A stretch of DNA of 64,000 bases from JBCFBK01 sp038562555 (lineage in GTDB: Bacteria > Bacteroidota > Bacteroidia > Bacteroidales > Prolixibacteraceae), in the NCBI GenBank assembly GCA_038562555.1, contig JBCFBK010000020.1:1-64000 (forward strand). Reading direction: 5' to 3'. Position 1 is the first letter of the stretch; each line of letters starts with the position of its first letter. Below, in pieces: positions 1-8,553 of the stretch. The notes beneath the pieces were generated by a model, which was given only the letters and a program-made list of their open reading frames with translations, made no database searches and was not told the DNA's origin. The translations under genes and the position numbers were made by a program.

Positions 1-215
1 ATACCGGAACGCATGACAGTTTGCTTCAGGCGTCCAATTTTATCGCAACCATTGAACAACGACAGGGGCTAAAGGTTTCCTGTATAGAAGAAATTGCCTT
101 CAAAAAAGGCTATATCAGCAGAGACCAGTTATTGGCCCTGGCACAGCCCCTCTTAAAAAATCAATACGGGGAGTATCTTTGTAAACTGGCAAACCGAAAA
201 ATATCATCGTTTTAG
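1..215 (+). CDS. rfbA: Glucose-1-phosphate thymidylyltransferase, C-terminal end (partial)
   Basis: This is the last ~70 codons of a gene that begins left of the window; the reading frame is open from base 3. The visible tail (TGTHDSLLQASNF, then a QRQGLKV segment, then LLKNQYGEYL) matches the conserved C-terminus of RfbA. That enzyme makes dTDP-glucose from dTTP and glucose-1-phosphate, the first step of dTDP-L-rhamnose synthesis. The active site lies outside the window. The rfbC and rfbD genes follow on the same strand, which supports the call. Confidence 0.9.
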   Translation, partial: TGTHDSLLQASNFIATIEQRQGLKVSCIEEIAFKKGYISRDQLLALAQPLLKNQYGEYLCKLANRKISSF

Positions 216-350
216 AAGAAATGAACGGGCATAGTGCAAATTACTGCAAAAGGACATGTATAAACGCTGCGAGTTCCATACGGGATTCAAAAGATGTTCA
301 GGACATTATTATTGAATATATAGTCAATAATTTAATTTAAATGTATACGT

Positions 351-899
351 GTGAAAATTGAAAAAACACCCATAGAAGGACTTCTTATAATAGAACCCAG
401 AATCTTTGAAGATGAACGGGGATATTTTATGGAAAGCTTTCATCAGGAGCGTTATCGCGAAGCCGGTATTTTTGTCGATTTCATACAGGATAATGAATCC
501 AGGTCGTCCCGGGGGGTTATCAGGGGGCTGCATTACCAGCTTAGTCCTTATTCCCAGGGAAAACTCGTGCGCGTTATCGAAGGCGCGGTCTTTGATATCG
601 CGCTCGACCTGCGGCCGAAATCGCTAACATTTGGTAAATGGTTTGGGATTGAATTAAGCGCAAGGAACAAAAAGCAGTTTTATGTTCCGCGGGGATTTGC
701 TCATGGCTTTTCCGTATTGAGTGAAACAGCTATCTTTAGCTATAAATGTGATCATTACTATCAGCCAGAGGCTGAGCGTGGAATTCTCTACAACGATCCG
801 GAACTTGGAATCGACTGGAGAATACCCGACAATGAAGCGGTGGTCTCTGATAAAGACAAGAAAAACGCTTTATTCCGGGATGCGGCTCTACCGCTTTAA
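351..899 (+). CDS. rfbC: dTDP-4-dehydrorhamnose 3,5-epimerase
   Basis: This 182-residue protein has the usual length for RfbC. It carries the cupin-fold signature RGVIRGLHYQ, whose His (residue 61) is the expected catalytic base, then the conserved YVPRGFAHGF strand and a C-terminal GIDW motif. It epimerises C3 and C5 of dTDP-4-keto-6-deoxyglucose in the cytoplasm. The start is a GTG at 351; the ATG at 341 is in another frame and closes after six codons. It lies between rfbA and rfbD, so a rhamnose operon is likely. Its product feeds surface polysaccharide synthesis. Confidence 0.95.
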   Translation: MKIEKTPIEGLLIIEPRIFEDERGYFMESFHQERYREAGIFVDFIQDNESRSSRGVIRGLHYQLSPYSQGKLVRVIEGAVFDIALDLRPKSLTFGKWFGIELSARNKKQFYVPRGFAHGFSVLSETAIFSYKCDHYYQPEAERGILYNDPELGIDWRIPDNEAVVSDKDKKNALFRDAALPL

Positions 900-1011
900 A
901 CGATCACAAAAACGCGGGCTGCGGGAATTGCAGAGCAAAACGCCAACCGGAAATGTGCATAAACATTCAGTCATGGCTATTCCATTTGGCAATAAAATAA
1001 AAAATGAACGC

Positions 1012-1899
1012 ATGAAAATTTTAGTTACAGGGGCGAACGGGCAGCTAGGGTCAGAAATCCGGAATAAATCTGCTCAGTTTCCCGATTTAGAATATGTTTT
1101 TACTGATATCAATGAATTGGATATTACCGACAGGAAAGCCGTTGATGCACTTTGTAAAGCGGAATCTCCCGATTTTTTAATTAATTGCGCTGCTTATACG
1201 GCAGTAGATGTGGCGGAGTCGGACGAGGAACTGGCTGAATTGCTGAATACCAAAGTCCCCGCCTGGCTGGGCAGTGTTGGTAAGGAAAGGAATTGCAGGA
1301 TTATTCATATCTCAACCGATTATGTCTTTGACGGGACCGCTTGTGTGCCATACACGGAAAGTGACCTTGTTAATCCGGAATCGGTTTACGGAAAAACGAA
1401 GCTAAACGGGGAAATAGCGTTGATCAAAGAGAATGTATCCTCGATCATCATCCGGACGTCCTGGCTTTATTCTCCTTACGGCAATAATTTCGCCAAAACA
1501 ATGATACGGCTTGGACTGGAGCGTGATGAACTGAAAGTAGTGTTTGATCAGGTGGGGTCACCAACTTATGCGGGTGATCTGGCACAGACTATTCTGACGA
1601 TCATATCGAAAACTGCGTTACAGGAAACTTCCTGGAAGCCGGGAATCTACCATTTTTCAAATGAAGGTGTATGCAGTTGGTACGATTTTGCCAAAGCCGT
1701 TCATGAGAAGTATGGCATCAGTTGCAATGTCAGGCCAATTACTACGGACGAATACCCGACGCCCGCCAGGCGTCCCGCTTTTAGTGTTTTGAACAAATCC
1801 AAAATCAAGCGTGTTTTTGACCTGCGAATTCCCTACTGGAGGGATAGTCTGGACGTTTGTATCAGAGAGATCGTCCGCGAAAACAACCAGCCGAAGTAA
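1012..1899 (+). CDS. rfbD: dTDP-4-dehydrorhamnose reductase
   Basis: The protein has 295 residues from the ATG at 1012, the normal RfbD size. It opens with a Rossmann glycine motif, GANGQLG (residues 7-13). It has the STDYVFDG segment (101-108) and the SDR catalytic pair in YGKTK (Tyr126, Lys130). It reduces dTDP-4-keto-rhamnose with NAD(P)H, the last step of dTDP-L-rhamnose synthesis. The frame stays open upstream into the end of rfbC, but homology begins at MKILVTG, so the upstream 290 bp are treated as non-coding in this frame. It follows rfbC by 112 bp. Confidence 0.95.
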   Translation: MKILVTGANGQLGSEIRNKSAQFPDLEYVFTDINELDITDRKAVDALCKAESPDFLINCAAYTAVDVAESDEELAELLNTKVPAWLGSVGKERNCRIIHISTDYVFDGTACVPYTESDLVNPESVYGKTKLNGEIALIKENVSSIIIRTSWLYSPYGNNFAKTMIRLGLERDELKVVFDQVGSPTYAGDLAQTILTIISKTALQETSWKPGIYHFSNEGVCSWYDFAKAVHEKYGISCNVRPITTDEYPTPARRPAFSVLNKSKIKRVFDLRIPYWRDSLDVCIREIVRENNQPK

Positions 1900-1957
1900 A
1901 AGGGAAAATGGTCATCAGTCGACGGAAAATGGCAATGAATCTTAAAATAATATTATC

Positions 1958-3706
1958 ATGGCAGTAAGTCAGGAGATCTTAAACGAAGTAGAAAAAAAAG
2001 CAGCGAGTTGGCTGAGTAACGTGTATGATGAACAAACCCGCGGGGAGGTGAAAAGGATGCTTGAAATGGAAGACAAAACCGAATTGGTTGATTCTTTTTA
2101 CCGCGATCTTGAATTCGGTACGGGCGGATTACGGGGAATTATGGGAGCCGGCTCAAACCGGATGAATATTTACACGGTTGGCGCTGCAACCCAGGGATTA
2201 AGCAATTATCTGAAGAAGGAATTTTCCGGCTTGAGCCGGATTAAGGTGGCCATTGGTTATGACTGCCGGAATAACAGCCGTTTGTTTGCGGAAAAAAGTG
2301 CCGCTATTTTTGCGGCGAATGGCATCAAGGTATACCTGTTTGAGGATTTGCGGCCCACACCGGAACTGTCGTTTGCTATCCGTGAACTGGGATGTCAGAG
2401 CGGCATTATCCTCACAGCATCTCACAATCCCAAAGAATATAATGGTTACAAGGCCTACTGGGAAGATGGTTCACAGATTGTTGCCCCGCACGATGAGAAT
2501 ATCATTGCCGAAGTGCAGAAAGTGAAGGCAGAGCATATTCGTTTTTCGGGTAATGAGGAGCTCATTGAGATCATGGGCGAAGAAATGGACCGGAAGTTTC
2601 TGGAACGGGTAAAAACCGTTTCACTGGCGCCGGAGCTGATAAAAAAGCACAAAGACCTGAAGATTGTTTATACACCGATCCATGGTACCGGCGTTAAGCT
2701 GATTCCGGCCGCTTTGAAGGCGTTTGGATTTGAAAATATCATTCACGTTCCTGAACAGGATGTTGTGAGCGGTGATTTTCCGACTGTAGTTTCACCCAAT
2801 CCGGAAGAGCCGGCAGCCATGGAACTGGCCATGAAAAAGGGATATGAGGTCGACGCCGACCTGGTGATGGCTTCTGATCCCGATGCTGACCGTATTGGCG
2901 TTGCCGTCAGGAATCATCATGGCAGGTTTGTAATTGTCAACGGGAATCAAACCGCGTTGATCCTGATTTACTACATCATTACCCGGATGAAGGAAAATAA
3001 ATCGCTGAAGGGAAATGAATTTATTGTAAAGACGATCGTCACGACCGAAAAAGTCGCTGAAATAGCCAGGCGGAACGGGATCGACTACTACGATGTGTAT
3101 ACCGGATTTAAGTATATCGCGGAGACAATCAGGGAACTCGAAGGGGAGAAGGTCTATATTGGAGGAGGCGAAGAGAGTTTCGGGTTTATGCCGGCCAGTT
3201 TTGTCCGGGATAAAGACGCTGTTTCATCGTGCGCTCTGATGGCCGAAATTGCAGCATGGGCAAAAGACCAGGGCAAAACCTTGTATGAATTGCTTCAGGA
3301 TATTTATCTGGAATATGGTTATTCGCGCGAAAAAATGAAGTACATCGTCCGTCCCGGGAAATCGGGGGCTGACGAAATAGAACAGATGATGGTCAGTTTC
3401 CGGACGTCTCCACCGAAAACACTGGGTGGAAGCCAGCTGAAAGTAGTCAAGGATTATGCCGATCTGACTGAGCGTAATTTGCTGACGGGGGAGAAGCAAC
3501 CAATCCAGCAAAAAATCACGGCCAATGTGTTGCAGTTTTTCACGGAAGACGGGACCAAAATTTCGGTCAGGCCCTCAGGAACCGAGCCTAAAATAAAATT
3601 TTATTTCGAAGTGACAGGAAAGTTGACCGACAGGAGACAGTTTGATGAGGCCGAAGAGCAGGCGGATCGGAAAATCGAATCGATTATGCAGGAACTTGAT
3701 CTTTAA
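1958..3706 (+). CDS. Phosphoglucomutase/phosphomannomutase (alpha-D-phosphohexomutase)
   Basis: This 582-residue protein has all four signatures of the alpha-D-phosphohexomutase superfamily. They are the phosphoserine loop TASHNPKEYNGYK (serine near residue 154), the metal loop DPDADRIG (near 307), the sugar-specificity loop GGEESFGF (near 405) and the phosphate-binding loop RPSGTEPK (near 538). It interconverts hexose 1- and 6-phosphates. Length and the GGEESFGF loop favour the PgcA-type phosphoglucomutase. Its place after the rhamnose genes suggests it supplies glucose-1-phosphate to RfbA. Specificity for glucose, mannose or ribose phosphate cannot be fixed from sequence. Confidence 0.93.
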   Translation: MAVSQEILNEVEKKAASWLSNVYDEQTRGEVKRMLEMEDKTELVDSFYRDLEFGTGGLRGIMGAGSNRMNIYTVGAATQGLSNYLKKEFSGLSRIKVAIGYDCRNNSRLFAEKSAAIFAANGIKVYLFEDLRPTPELSFAIRELGCQSGIILTASHNPKEYNGYKAYWEDGSQIVAPHDENIIAEVQKVKAEHIRFSGNEELIEIMGEEMDRKFLERVKTVSLAPELIKKHKDLKIVYTPIHGTGVKLIPAALKAFGFENIIHVPEQDVVSGDFPTVVSPNPEEPAAMELAMKKGYEVDADLVMASDPDADRIGVAVRNHHGRFVIVNGNQTALILIYYIITRMKENKSLKGNEFIVKTIVTTEKVAEIARRNGIDYYDVYTGFKYIAETIRELEGEKVYIGGGEESFGFMPASFVRDKDAVSSCALMAEIAAWAKDQGKTLYELLQDIYLEYGYSREKMKYIVRPGKSGADEIEQMMVSFRTSPPKTLGGSQLKVVKDYADLTERNLLTGEKQPIQQKITANVLQFFTEDGTKISVRPSGTEPKIKFYFEVTGKLTDRRQFDEAEEQADRKIESIMQELDL

Positions 3707-3801
3707 GGAGCTGTTAGCCTTTAGCGATTAACGTTTAACTTTAAAATTCCTAAGTCTTGTGTCTTGATACTTGATCTGAATATAAACTAAATCAACTACA
3801 A

Positions 3802-4554
3802 ATGAAGAGAATTGGCCTTACGCTGCTTGCTTTGAGCGGTATTACCGTTTTTGCGCAGGAACAAATGCCTGCGATGGTTCCCGAAATGACCGAGATCTGG
3901 AATCCTGAAGTCGTTGTTGTTACGCCGGGCGAGAGCCCTTTCGATGCCCCGTCTGATGCCATTATTCTGATGGGCACCGGCGTTGAACTCGAGCAGGAAT
4001 GGACGAATGAACAGGGTAATAAGCCCGGGTGGGACTATCAAAACGGAGTGGCAACGGTTAAGAAGAACACCGGTGTCATTAAAACAAAAAGAAATTTCGG
4101 AGATTTCCAGTTGCATGTAGAATGGAGGACACCTGCTGAAGTGACGGGCGAAAGTCAGGGGCGCGGAAACAGCGGGATTTTTCTTCAGGGACTGTATGAA
4201 GTGCAGGTACTTGATAACTACAATAACCGGACCTACCGAAACGGACAGGCAGGAAGCATTTATAAGCAATATGCTCCCCTGGCCAATGCCTGTAAAGCTC
4301 CGGGGGAGTGGCAAACATACGACATTATCTATACGGCGCCGCGCTTTCGTGAAGACAGCACTTTTTTTACGCCGCCTGTTGTTACCGTTATTCATAATGG
4401 AGTCCTGGTACAAAACCAGGTCGGGTTACGCGGCCCCACCCAGTACATCGGAATTCCTGAATATACGGTGAAACCTCACGGAGATGGTCCGTTGATTTTG
4501 CAGGATCACGGAAATCCGGTAAGCTTCCGGAACATCTGGATCCGTTTGTTATAA
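3802..4554 (+). CDS. Secreted DUF1080 (3-keto-disaccharide hydrolase-like) protein
   Basis: This 250-residue protein starts with a signal peptide (MKRIGLTLLALSGITVFAQ). The rest is one DUF1080 domain: a concanavalin-like beta-sandwich with the family segments NSGIFLQGLYEVQVLDNY and, at the C-terminus, DHGNPVSFRNIWIR. Members are common in Bacteroidota and Planctomycetota, and some hydrolyse 3-keto-glycosides. The substrate here is unknown. It should act in the periplasm or at the cell surface. It is followed directly by a strong hairpin terminator, so it is the last gene of its transcription unit. Confidence 0.85.
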   Translation: MKRIGLTLLALSGITVFAQEQMPAMVPEMTEIWNPEVVVVTPGESPFDAPSDAIILMGTGVELEQEWTNEQGNKPGWDYQNGVATVKKNTGVIKTKRNFGDFQLHVEWRTPAEVTGESQGRGNSGIFLQGLYEVQVLDNYNNRTYRNGQAGSIYKQYAPLANACKAPGEWQTYDIIYTAPRFREDSTFFTPPVVTVIHNGVLVQNQVGLRGPTQYIGIPEYTVKPHGDGPLILQDHGNPVSFRNIWIRLL

Positions 4555-4560
4555 AAAAAA

Positions 4561-4598
4561 GGCCGTCTCAAAACAAAGTTTCGGACGGCCTCTTTTTT
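4561..4598. terminator. Bidirectional rho-independent terminator
   Basis: A GGCCGTC/GACGGCC stem (4561-4567 with 4584-4590) is flanked by an A-run on the left and a T-run on the right. It can end both the DUF1080 transcript (+) and the M13 peptidase transcript (-), whose stop codon lies in the T-run. Confidence 0.9.
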
Positions 4599-6621
4599 AC
4601 CAGATCACGGCTCTTTGATCTTTGGCCAGGTGCATGGGGTCGCCTTGCTTAGTCTGAAATGCCGCATAGAATTCAGGCATATTCCGTAAGGGGCCATTTA
4701 CCCGGTACCGGCCCAGCGAATGGACATCGGTTTTTGTGCGTCTCATAATTTCTTCGTCCCGGATGTTTTGCGCCCACAAATGAGCATAAGCAAGAAAAAA
4801 GCGTTGTTCCGGAGTAAACCCGTCGATTGGTTTTTCATCACCGGTTTTTGCTTTTTGGAGTGCCTGGAACGCGATATTCAGGCCGCCGAGATCCGCAATG
4901 TTCTCTCCCAGTGTCAGTTTTCCATCAGCCTTAACCGTATCCAGTACCGTGTATTGGTTGTATTGTTCAACCAGTACCGAAGCCCGCTCATTAAAGAGTT
5001 TTGCATCCTTTTCGGTCCACCAGTCGTTTAAGTTTCCGTTTCTGTCATATTGCCGGCCCTGGTCGTCAAAACCATGTGTCATTTCATGACCGATTACAAC
5101 ACCGATTGCACCATAATTGACAGCATCGTCGCTACTCATGTAAAAGAACGGGGGCTGAAGGATAGCTGCGGGAAACACGATCTCATTGGAAGTGGGGTTG
5201 TAGTAGGCATTCACCATTTGAGGAGGCATATGCCATTCCGCTCTGTCGACCGGCCTGTTAATTTTTTCCGTCATTCGGTCAAAGTCAAATCTGCCTGCAC
5301 TGAGAACATTGCCGACATACGAATCTGGCGTAACCTGAAGGCGTGAATAGTCTCTCCATTTATCGGGATATCCTACTTTTACCGTGATCGCCTTCAATTT
5401 CTCCATTGCTTTTTGTTTGGTTTCGCCGCTCATCCAGTCCAGTTGCATAATACGCTCCCCAAGCGAAATGCGCAAATTTTCGACCAGATCGGTCATCCTT
5501 TGCTTAGCCTGTGGCGGGAAATACCTTTCCACATACATCTGTCCCACGGCCTCGCTGAGCGCTCCATCGGTAACATCCTGAACTCTTTTCCAGCGGGGGC
5601 GTTCCACCAGGCGCCCGCCGAGAGTTTTTCCGTAGAAGTTGAAGTGGAGATCGGCAAAATCGTGCGACAAACAATCAGACAGTCCTGACATCAGACGCCA
5701 TTTCAGGTATAGCTTCCACGATTCGGCCGGAACAGTCCGGAGCATTTTACTGATCCCTGCGAAATAATCCGGCTGAGATACAATAAACTCGCCCGGGTTG
5801 TTTACTCCGGTTGCCCGAAAATAGGCCGCCCAGTCAAAGTCGGGGGCTATTTTCTGCAAGTCGGAAACAGTCATTTTGTGATAGGTTTTGTAGGGATCAC
5901 GCTGGTCGAGCAGGCTCATCGAATAAGCGGCCATTTCCTTCTCGATCTCGTAAACAATGTCAGCCTGCTGCGTCGCTTGGGAGGCGGATTGGCCGGTTAG
6001 CTGAAACACTCCTGCAATGAATTCCCGGTATTTCTGCTGAATTCCCAGCGACCGCTCATCCTGATTGAGATAGTAGTCCCGGTCAGGCATCCCCAACCCG
6101 CCCTGGTTGATATAGGCAACTACCTTGGTCGAATTTTTCTGGTCGGCATCGGCATACATGAAAAACAACGGGTTGATCGTCATCCTGTGCCATTGGGCCA
6201 TTACCTGCTGAAGATCGTTGATTGTGGCTATACTGTCGGCCTGCGCGAGAAATTTTTTTAATGGAGCATATCCTGCAGCTTCAATTGCTGCCGAATCCAT
6301 CCCGCTGCTGTAAAAATCAGCTATCTTTTTTTCAATACTGCCTTCCGTATGGTTGCTCTCAGCTATCTCCGCAAACAGCGTTCTTACCTGTTCCCGTGCC
6401 ATATCATCCAGCTTGTCGAAAGTGCCGTACCGGCTTTCCTCCCCGGGCAGCGGGTTGTTCCTTTTCCAGCCGCCATTAGCGTAGGCGTCGAAATCTGTTC
6501 CCGGGTGTACAGTCGTATCCAGATCGGAGAGTTCAATGTCTTTGACTGTTTGGGGAGGCTGGTTACAGGCCAAACAAAAGAAAACTACTGAAATAATAAG
6601 CAAATAAATTTTTTTGTCCAT
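4597..6621 (-). CDS. M13 family zinc metallopeptidase (PepO/neprilysin-like) lipoprotein
   Basis: This 674-residue protein has a lipoprotein signal ending in LAC (Cys near residue 19), so it should be membrane-anchored on the periplasmic side. An N-terminal M13 domain is followed by the catalytic M13 domain. NAYYNPTSNEIVFPAAIL is the substrate-binding strand, VIGHEMTH holds the zinc-binding HExxH, and GENIADLGG gives the third zinc ligand (Glu). Length is typical of bacterial PepO. M13 enzymes cut oligopeptides, so a peptide-processing or scavenging role is likely. It ends in a terminator shared with the DUF1080 gene. Confidence 0.93.
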   Translation of the reverse strand: MDKKIYLLIISVVFFCLACNQPPQTVKDIELSDLDTTVHPGTDFDAYANGGWKRNNPLPGEESRYGTFDKLDDMAREQVRTLFAEIAESNHTEGSIEKKIADFYSSGMDSAAIEAAGYAPLKKFLAQADSIATINDLQQVMAQWHRMTINPLFFMYADADQKNSTKVVAYINQGGLGMPDRDYYLNQDERSLGIQQKYREFIAGVFQLTGQSASQATQQADIVYEIEKEMAAYSMSLLDQRDPYKTYHKMTVSDLQKIAPDFDWAAYFRATGVNNPGEFIVSQPDYFAGISKMLRTVPAESWKLYLKWRLMSGLSDCLSHDFADLHFNFYGKTLGGRLVERPRWKRVQDVTDGALSEAVGQMYVERYFPPQAKQRMTDLVENLRISLGERIMQLDWMSGETKQKAMEKLKAITVKVGYPDKWRDYSRLQVTPDSYVGNVLSAGRFDFDRMTEKINRPVDRAEWHMPPQMVNAYYNPTSNEIVFPAAILQPPFFYMSSDDAVNYGAIGVVIGHEMTHGFDDQGRQYDRNGNLNDWWTEKDAKLFNERASVLVEQYNQYTVLDTVKADGKLTLGENIADLGGLNIAFQALQKAKTGDEKPIDGFTPEQRFFLAYAHLWAQNIRDEEIMRRTKTDVHSLGRYRVNGPLRNMPEFYAAFQTKQGDPMHLAKDQRAVIW

Positions 6622-6839
6622 TTCAATTATGTTTTTGACTTTAAGATTTTGTATTCAAACAGAGCCGAAAATTACATAACAATTTAAAATATAGTTTTAT
6701 TTTTCTCTTTTTTGCTGAAAGTCAGACCAGCTGATGTTACAGGAAACCTTTTGCAGGAATGGACTAAGCCCAATTTGATCTTTTTTGTTAAAACCCGGCT
6801 TCGCAGTTGTTAAAAAACAGTTCGTTGAGCGGTTTTTTC

Positions 6840-6847
6840 TATCTTTG
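6840..6847 (+). promoter_or_regulatory. Promoter -7 box upstream of guaA
   Basis: TATCTTTG matches the Bacteroidota sigma-ABfr -7 consensus TAnnTTTG and lies 21 bp before the guaA ATG. No clear TTTG was seen at the ideal spacing upstream. Confidence 0.6.
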
Positions 6848-6868
6848 AGCCATCAAAAAAAATGATTC

Positions 6869-8398
6869 ATGCAAGAAAAAATTCTAATCCTTGATTTTGG
6901 TTCGCAGTATACCCAGTTAATTGGCCGTCGGGTGCGCGAATTAAATATCTATTGTGAAATCCATCCGTTCAATCATTTTCCGGAAATAGACGAAAGCGTA
7001 AAGGGAGTCATCCTGAGCGGAAGTCCCTTTTCCGTTCGTGATAAAAATGCTCCTGTCCCTGATTTATCAAAGATAAAGGGGAAAATGCCGGTTTTGGGGG
7101 TCTGTTATGGTGCACAGTATCTGGCTCATTTTTACGGAGGTGAAGTGTTGCCTTCAAACTCACGCGAGTATGGGCGGGCCAATCTGGGCTTTATAGATCA
7201 GGAATGCGAATTATTCCGGCACATGAGCGGAAATACCCAGGTCTGGATGTCGCATGGCGATACGATTGAACGCCTGCCAAAAAATTATAAAGTGATCGCG
7301 TCGACTGCAGACGTTACCAATGCTGCCTTTAAGATTGAAGGAGAACCGACTTATGCGATTCAGTTTCATCCCGAAGTCTACCATACGACTGAAGGTATCC
7401 AGGTCCTGCGGAATTTTGCCGTTGACATTTGCGGATGCAGCCAGAACTGGACTCCGGATTCATTTGTTGAAACTACGGTGGCCCTGCTGAAGGAAAAGCT
7501 CGGGAACGATCGGGTGGTGCTTGGATTGTCGGGCGGTGTCGATTCATCAGTCGCCGGTGTTCTTCTGAACAGGGCGATCGGGAAAAACCTGACCTGCATT
7601 TTTGTGGATAACGGACTTCTCCGGAAAAATGAATTTCAGAACGTACTGGATTCCTATAAAGACATGGGATTGAACGTAATTGGCGTGGACGCCCGGGAGA
7701 AGTTTTGGAACGACCTGAAGGGAATTACCGAGCCGGAGCGGAAACGAAAGATCATCGGTCGCGATTTTATTGAGGTTTTTGATGCTGAGGCTCACAAAAT
7801 ACAAGACGTTAAATGGCTGGCACAGGGTACTATTTATCCCGATGTGATTGAGTCTGTTTCTGTGAACGGGCCGTCAGCCACCATCAAATCGCACCACAAT
7901 GTGGGTGGTTTGCCGGAAAAGATGAAACTGAAGGTCATTGAACCGCTTAACTTGCTTTTTAAGGATGAAGTACGCAGGGTTGGTAAGGCACTGGGAATGA
8001 AACCGGAGCTTCTGGGCCGTCACCCGTTCCCGGGACCTGGTCTGGGGATCCGCATTTTGAGCGACGTTACACCTGAAAAGGTACGGATTCTGCAGGAAGC
8101 TGATGGAATTTTTATTAACGGACTAAAAGAATGGAACCTGTACGATCAGGTATGGCAGGCTGGAGTTATGTTGCTGCCCGTGCAGTCGGTCGGCGTAATG
8201 GGTGATGAACGTACCTATGAGAATGTGGTGGCGCTTCGCGCTGTGATGTCGACCGACGGCATGACAGCCGACTGGGTTCATCTGCCTTACGAGTTCCTGG
8301 CTAAGATGTCGAATGAAATCATAAATAAGGTCCCCGGAATTAACCGCGTTGTTTACGACATCAGCTCCAAGCCACCGGCAACAATTGAGTGGGAATAG
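6869..8398 (+). CDS. guaA: GMP synthase (glutamine-hydrolysing)
   Basis: This 509-residue protein has the standard three-part layout. An N-terminal class I glutamine amidotransferase has its nucleophile in GVCYGAQ (Cys near residue 78) and its His-Glu in FHPEVYHT (near 166). An ATP-pyrophosphatase domain carries the P-loop LSGGVDSS (near 219). The C-terminal dimerisation domain ends in KPPATIEWE, the conserved terminus. It converts XMP to GMP in the cytoplasm. It stands alone behind its own promoter box, with a GC-rich stretch of no evident function after it. Confidence 0.98.
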   Translation: MQEKILILDFGSQYTQLIGRRVRELNIYCEIHPFNHFPEIDESVKGVILSGSPFSVRDKNAPVPDLSKIKGKMPVLGVCYGAQYLAHFYGGEVLPSNSREYGRANLGFIDQECELFRHMSGNTQVWMSHGDTIERLPKNYKVIASTADVTNAAFKIEGEPTYAIQFHPEVYHTTEGIQVLRNFAVDICGCSQNWTPDSFVETTVALLKEKLGNDRVVLGLSGGVDSSVAGVLLNRAIGKNLTCIFVDNGLLRKNEFQNVLDSYKDMGLNVIGVDAREKFWNDLKGITEPERKRKIIGRDFIEVFDAEAHKIQDVKWLAQGTIYPDVIESVSVNGPSATIKSHHNVGGLPEKMKLKVIEPLNLLFKDEVRRVGKALGMKPELLGRHPFPGPGLGIRILSDVTPEKVRILQEADGIFINGLKEWNLYDQVWQAGVMLLPVQSVGVMGDERTYENVVALRAVMSTDGMTADWVHLPYEFLAKMSNEIINKVPGINRVVYDISSKPPATIEWE

Positions 8399-8494
8399 CC
8401 GCTGATAACGAAGGAGTAAACCATATCGGCGCAAGGGCGGGGCGTTCCCCGGGGTTCCGGGAAAGCGGGGATGAATATTGGCTATGGTCCGGTT

Positions 8495-8525
8495 TTTGAG
8501 TCAGCGGATTATATTGTTATCTTTA
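8495..8525 (+). promoter_or_regulatory. Promoter upstream of the S41 peptidase gene
   Basis: TTTG (8495-8498), a 19-nt spacer, then TATCTTTA (8518-8525) closely fits the Bacteroidota TTTG/TAnnTTTG promoter. It lies 28 bp before the start codon, and an AAGGAG ribosome-binding site stands between them. Confidence 0.75.
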
Positions 8526-8553
8526 CACGTTATTATTAAAACCATAAGGAGAA

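Noticed and set aside
221..340. A 39-codon frame between rfbA and rfbC
   Set aside because: It has no recognisable motif, no ribosome-binding site and ends exactly in the AT-rich lead to rfbC; it reads as chance open sequence.
721..1011. Upstream extension of the rfbD frame
   Set aside because: It overlaps the end of rfbC, lacks similarity to RfbD, and the conserved Rossmann start is at 1012.
8399..8553. GC-rich palindromic stretch after guaA as a terminator
   Set aside because: The CGGGG/CCCCG hairpin lacks a T-run and the surrounding sequence has no other terminator features.
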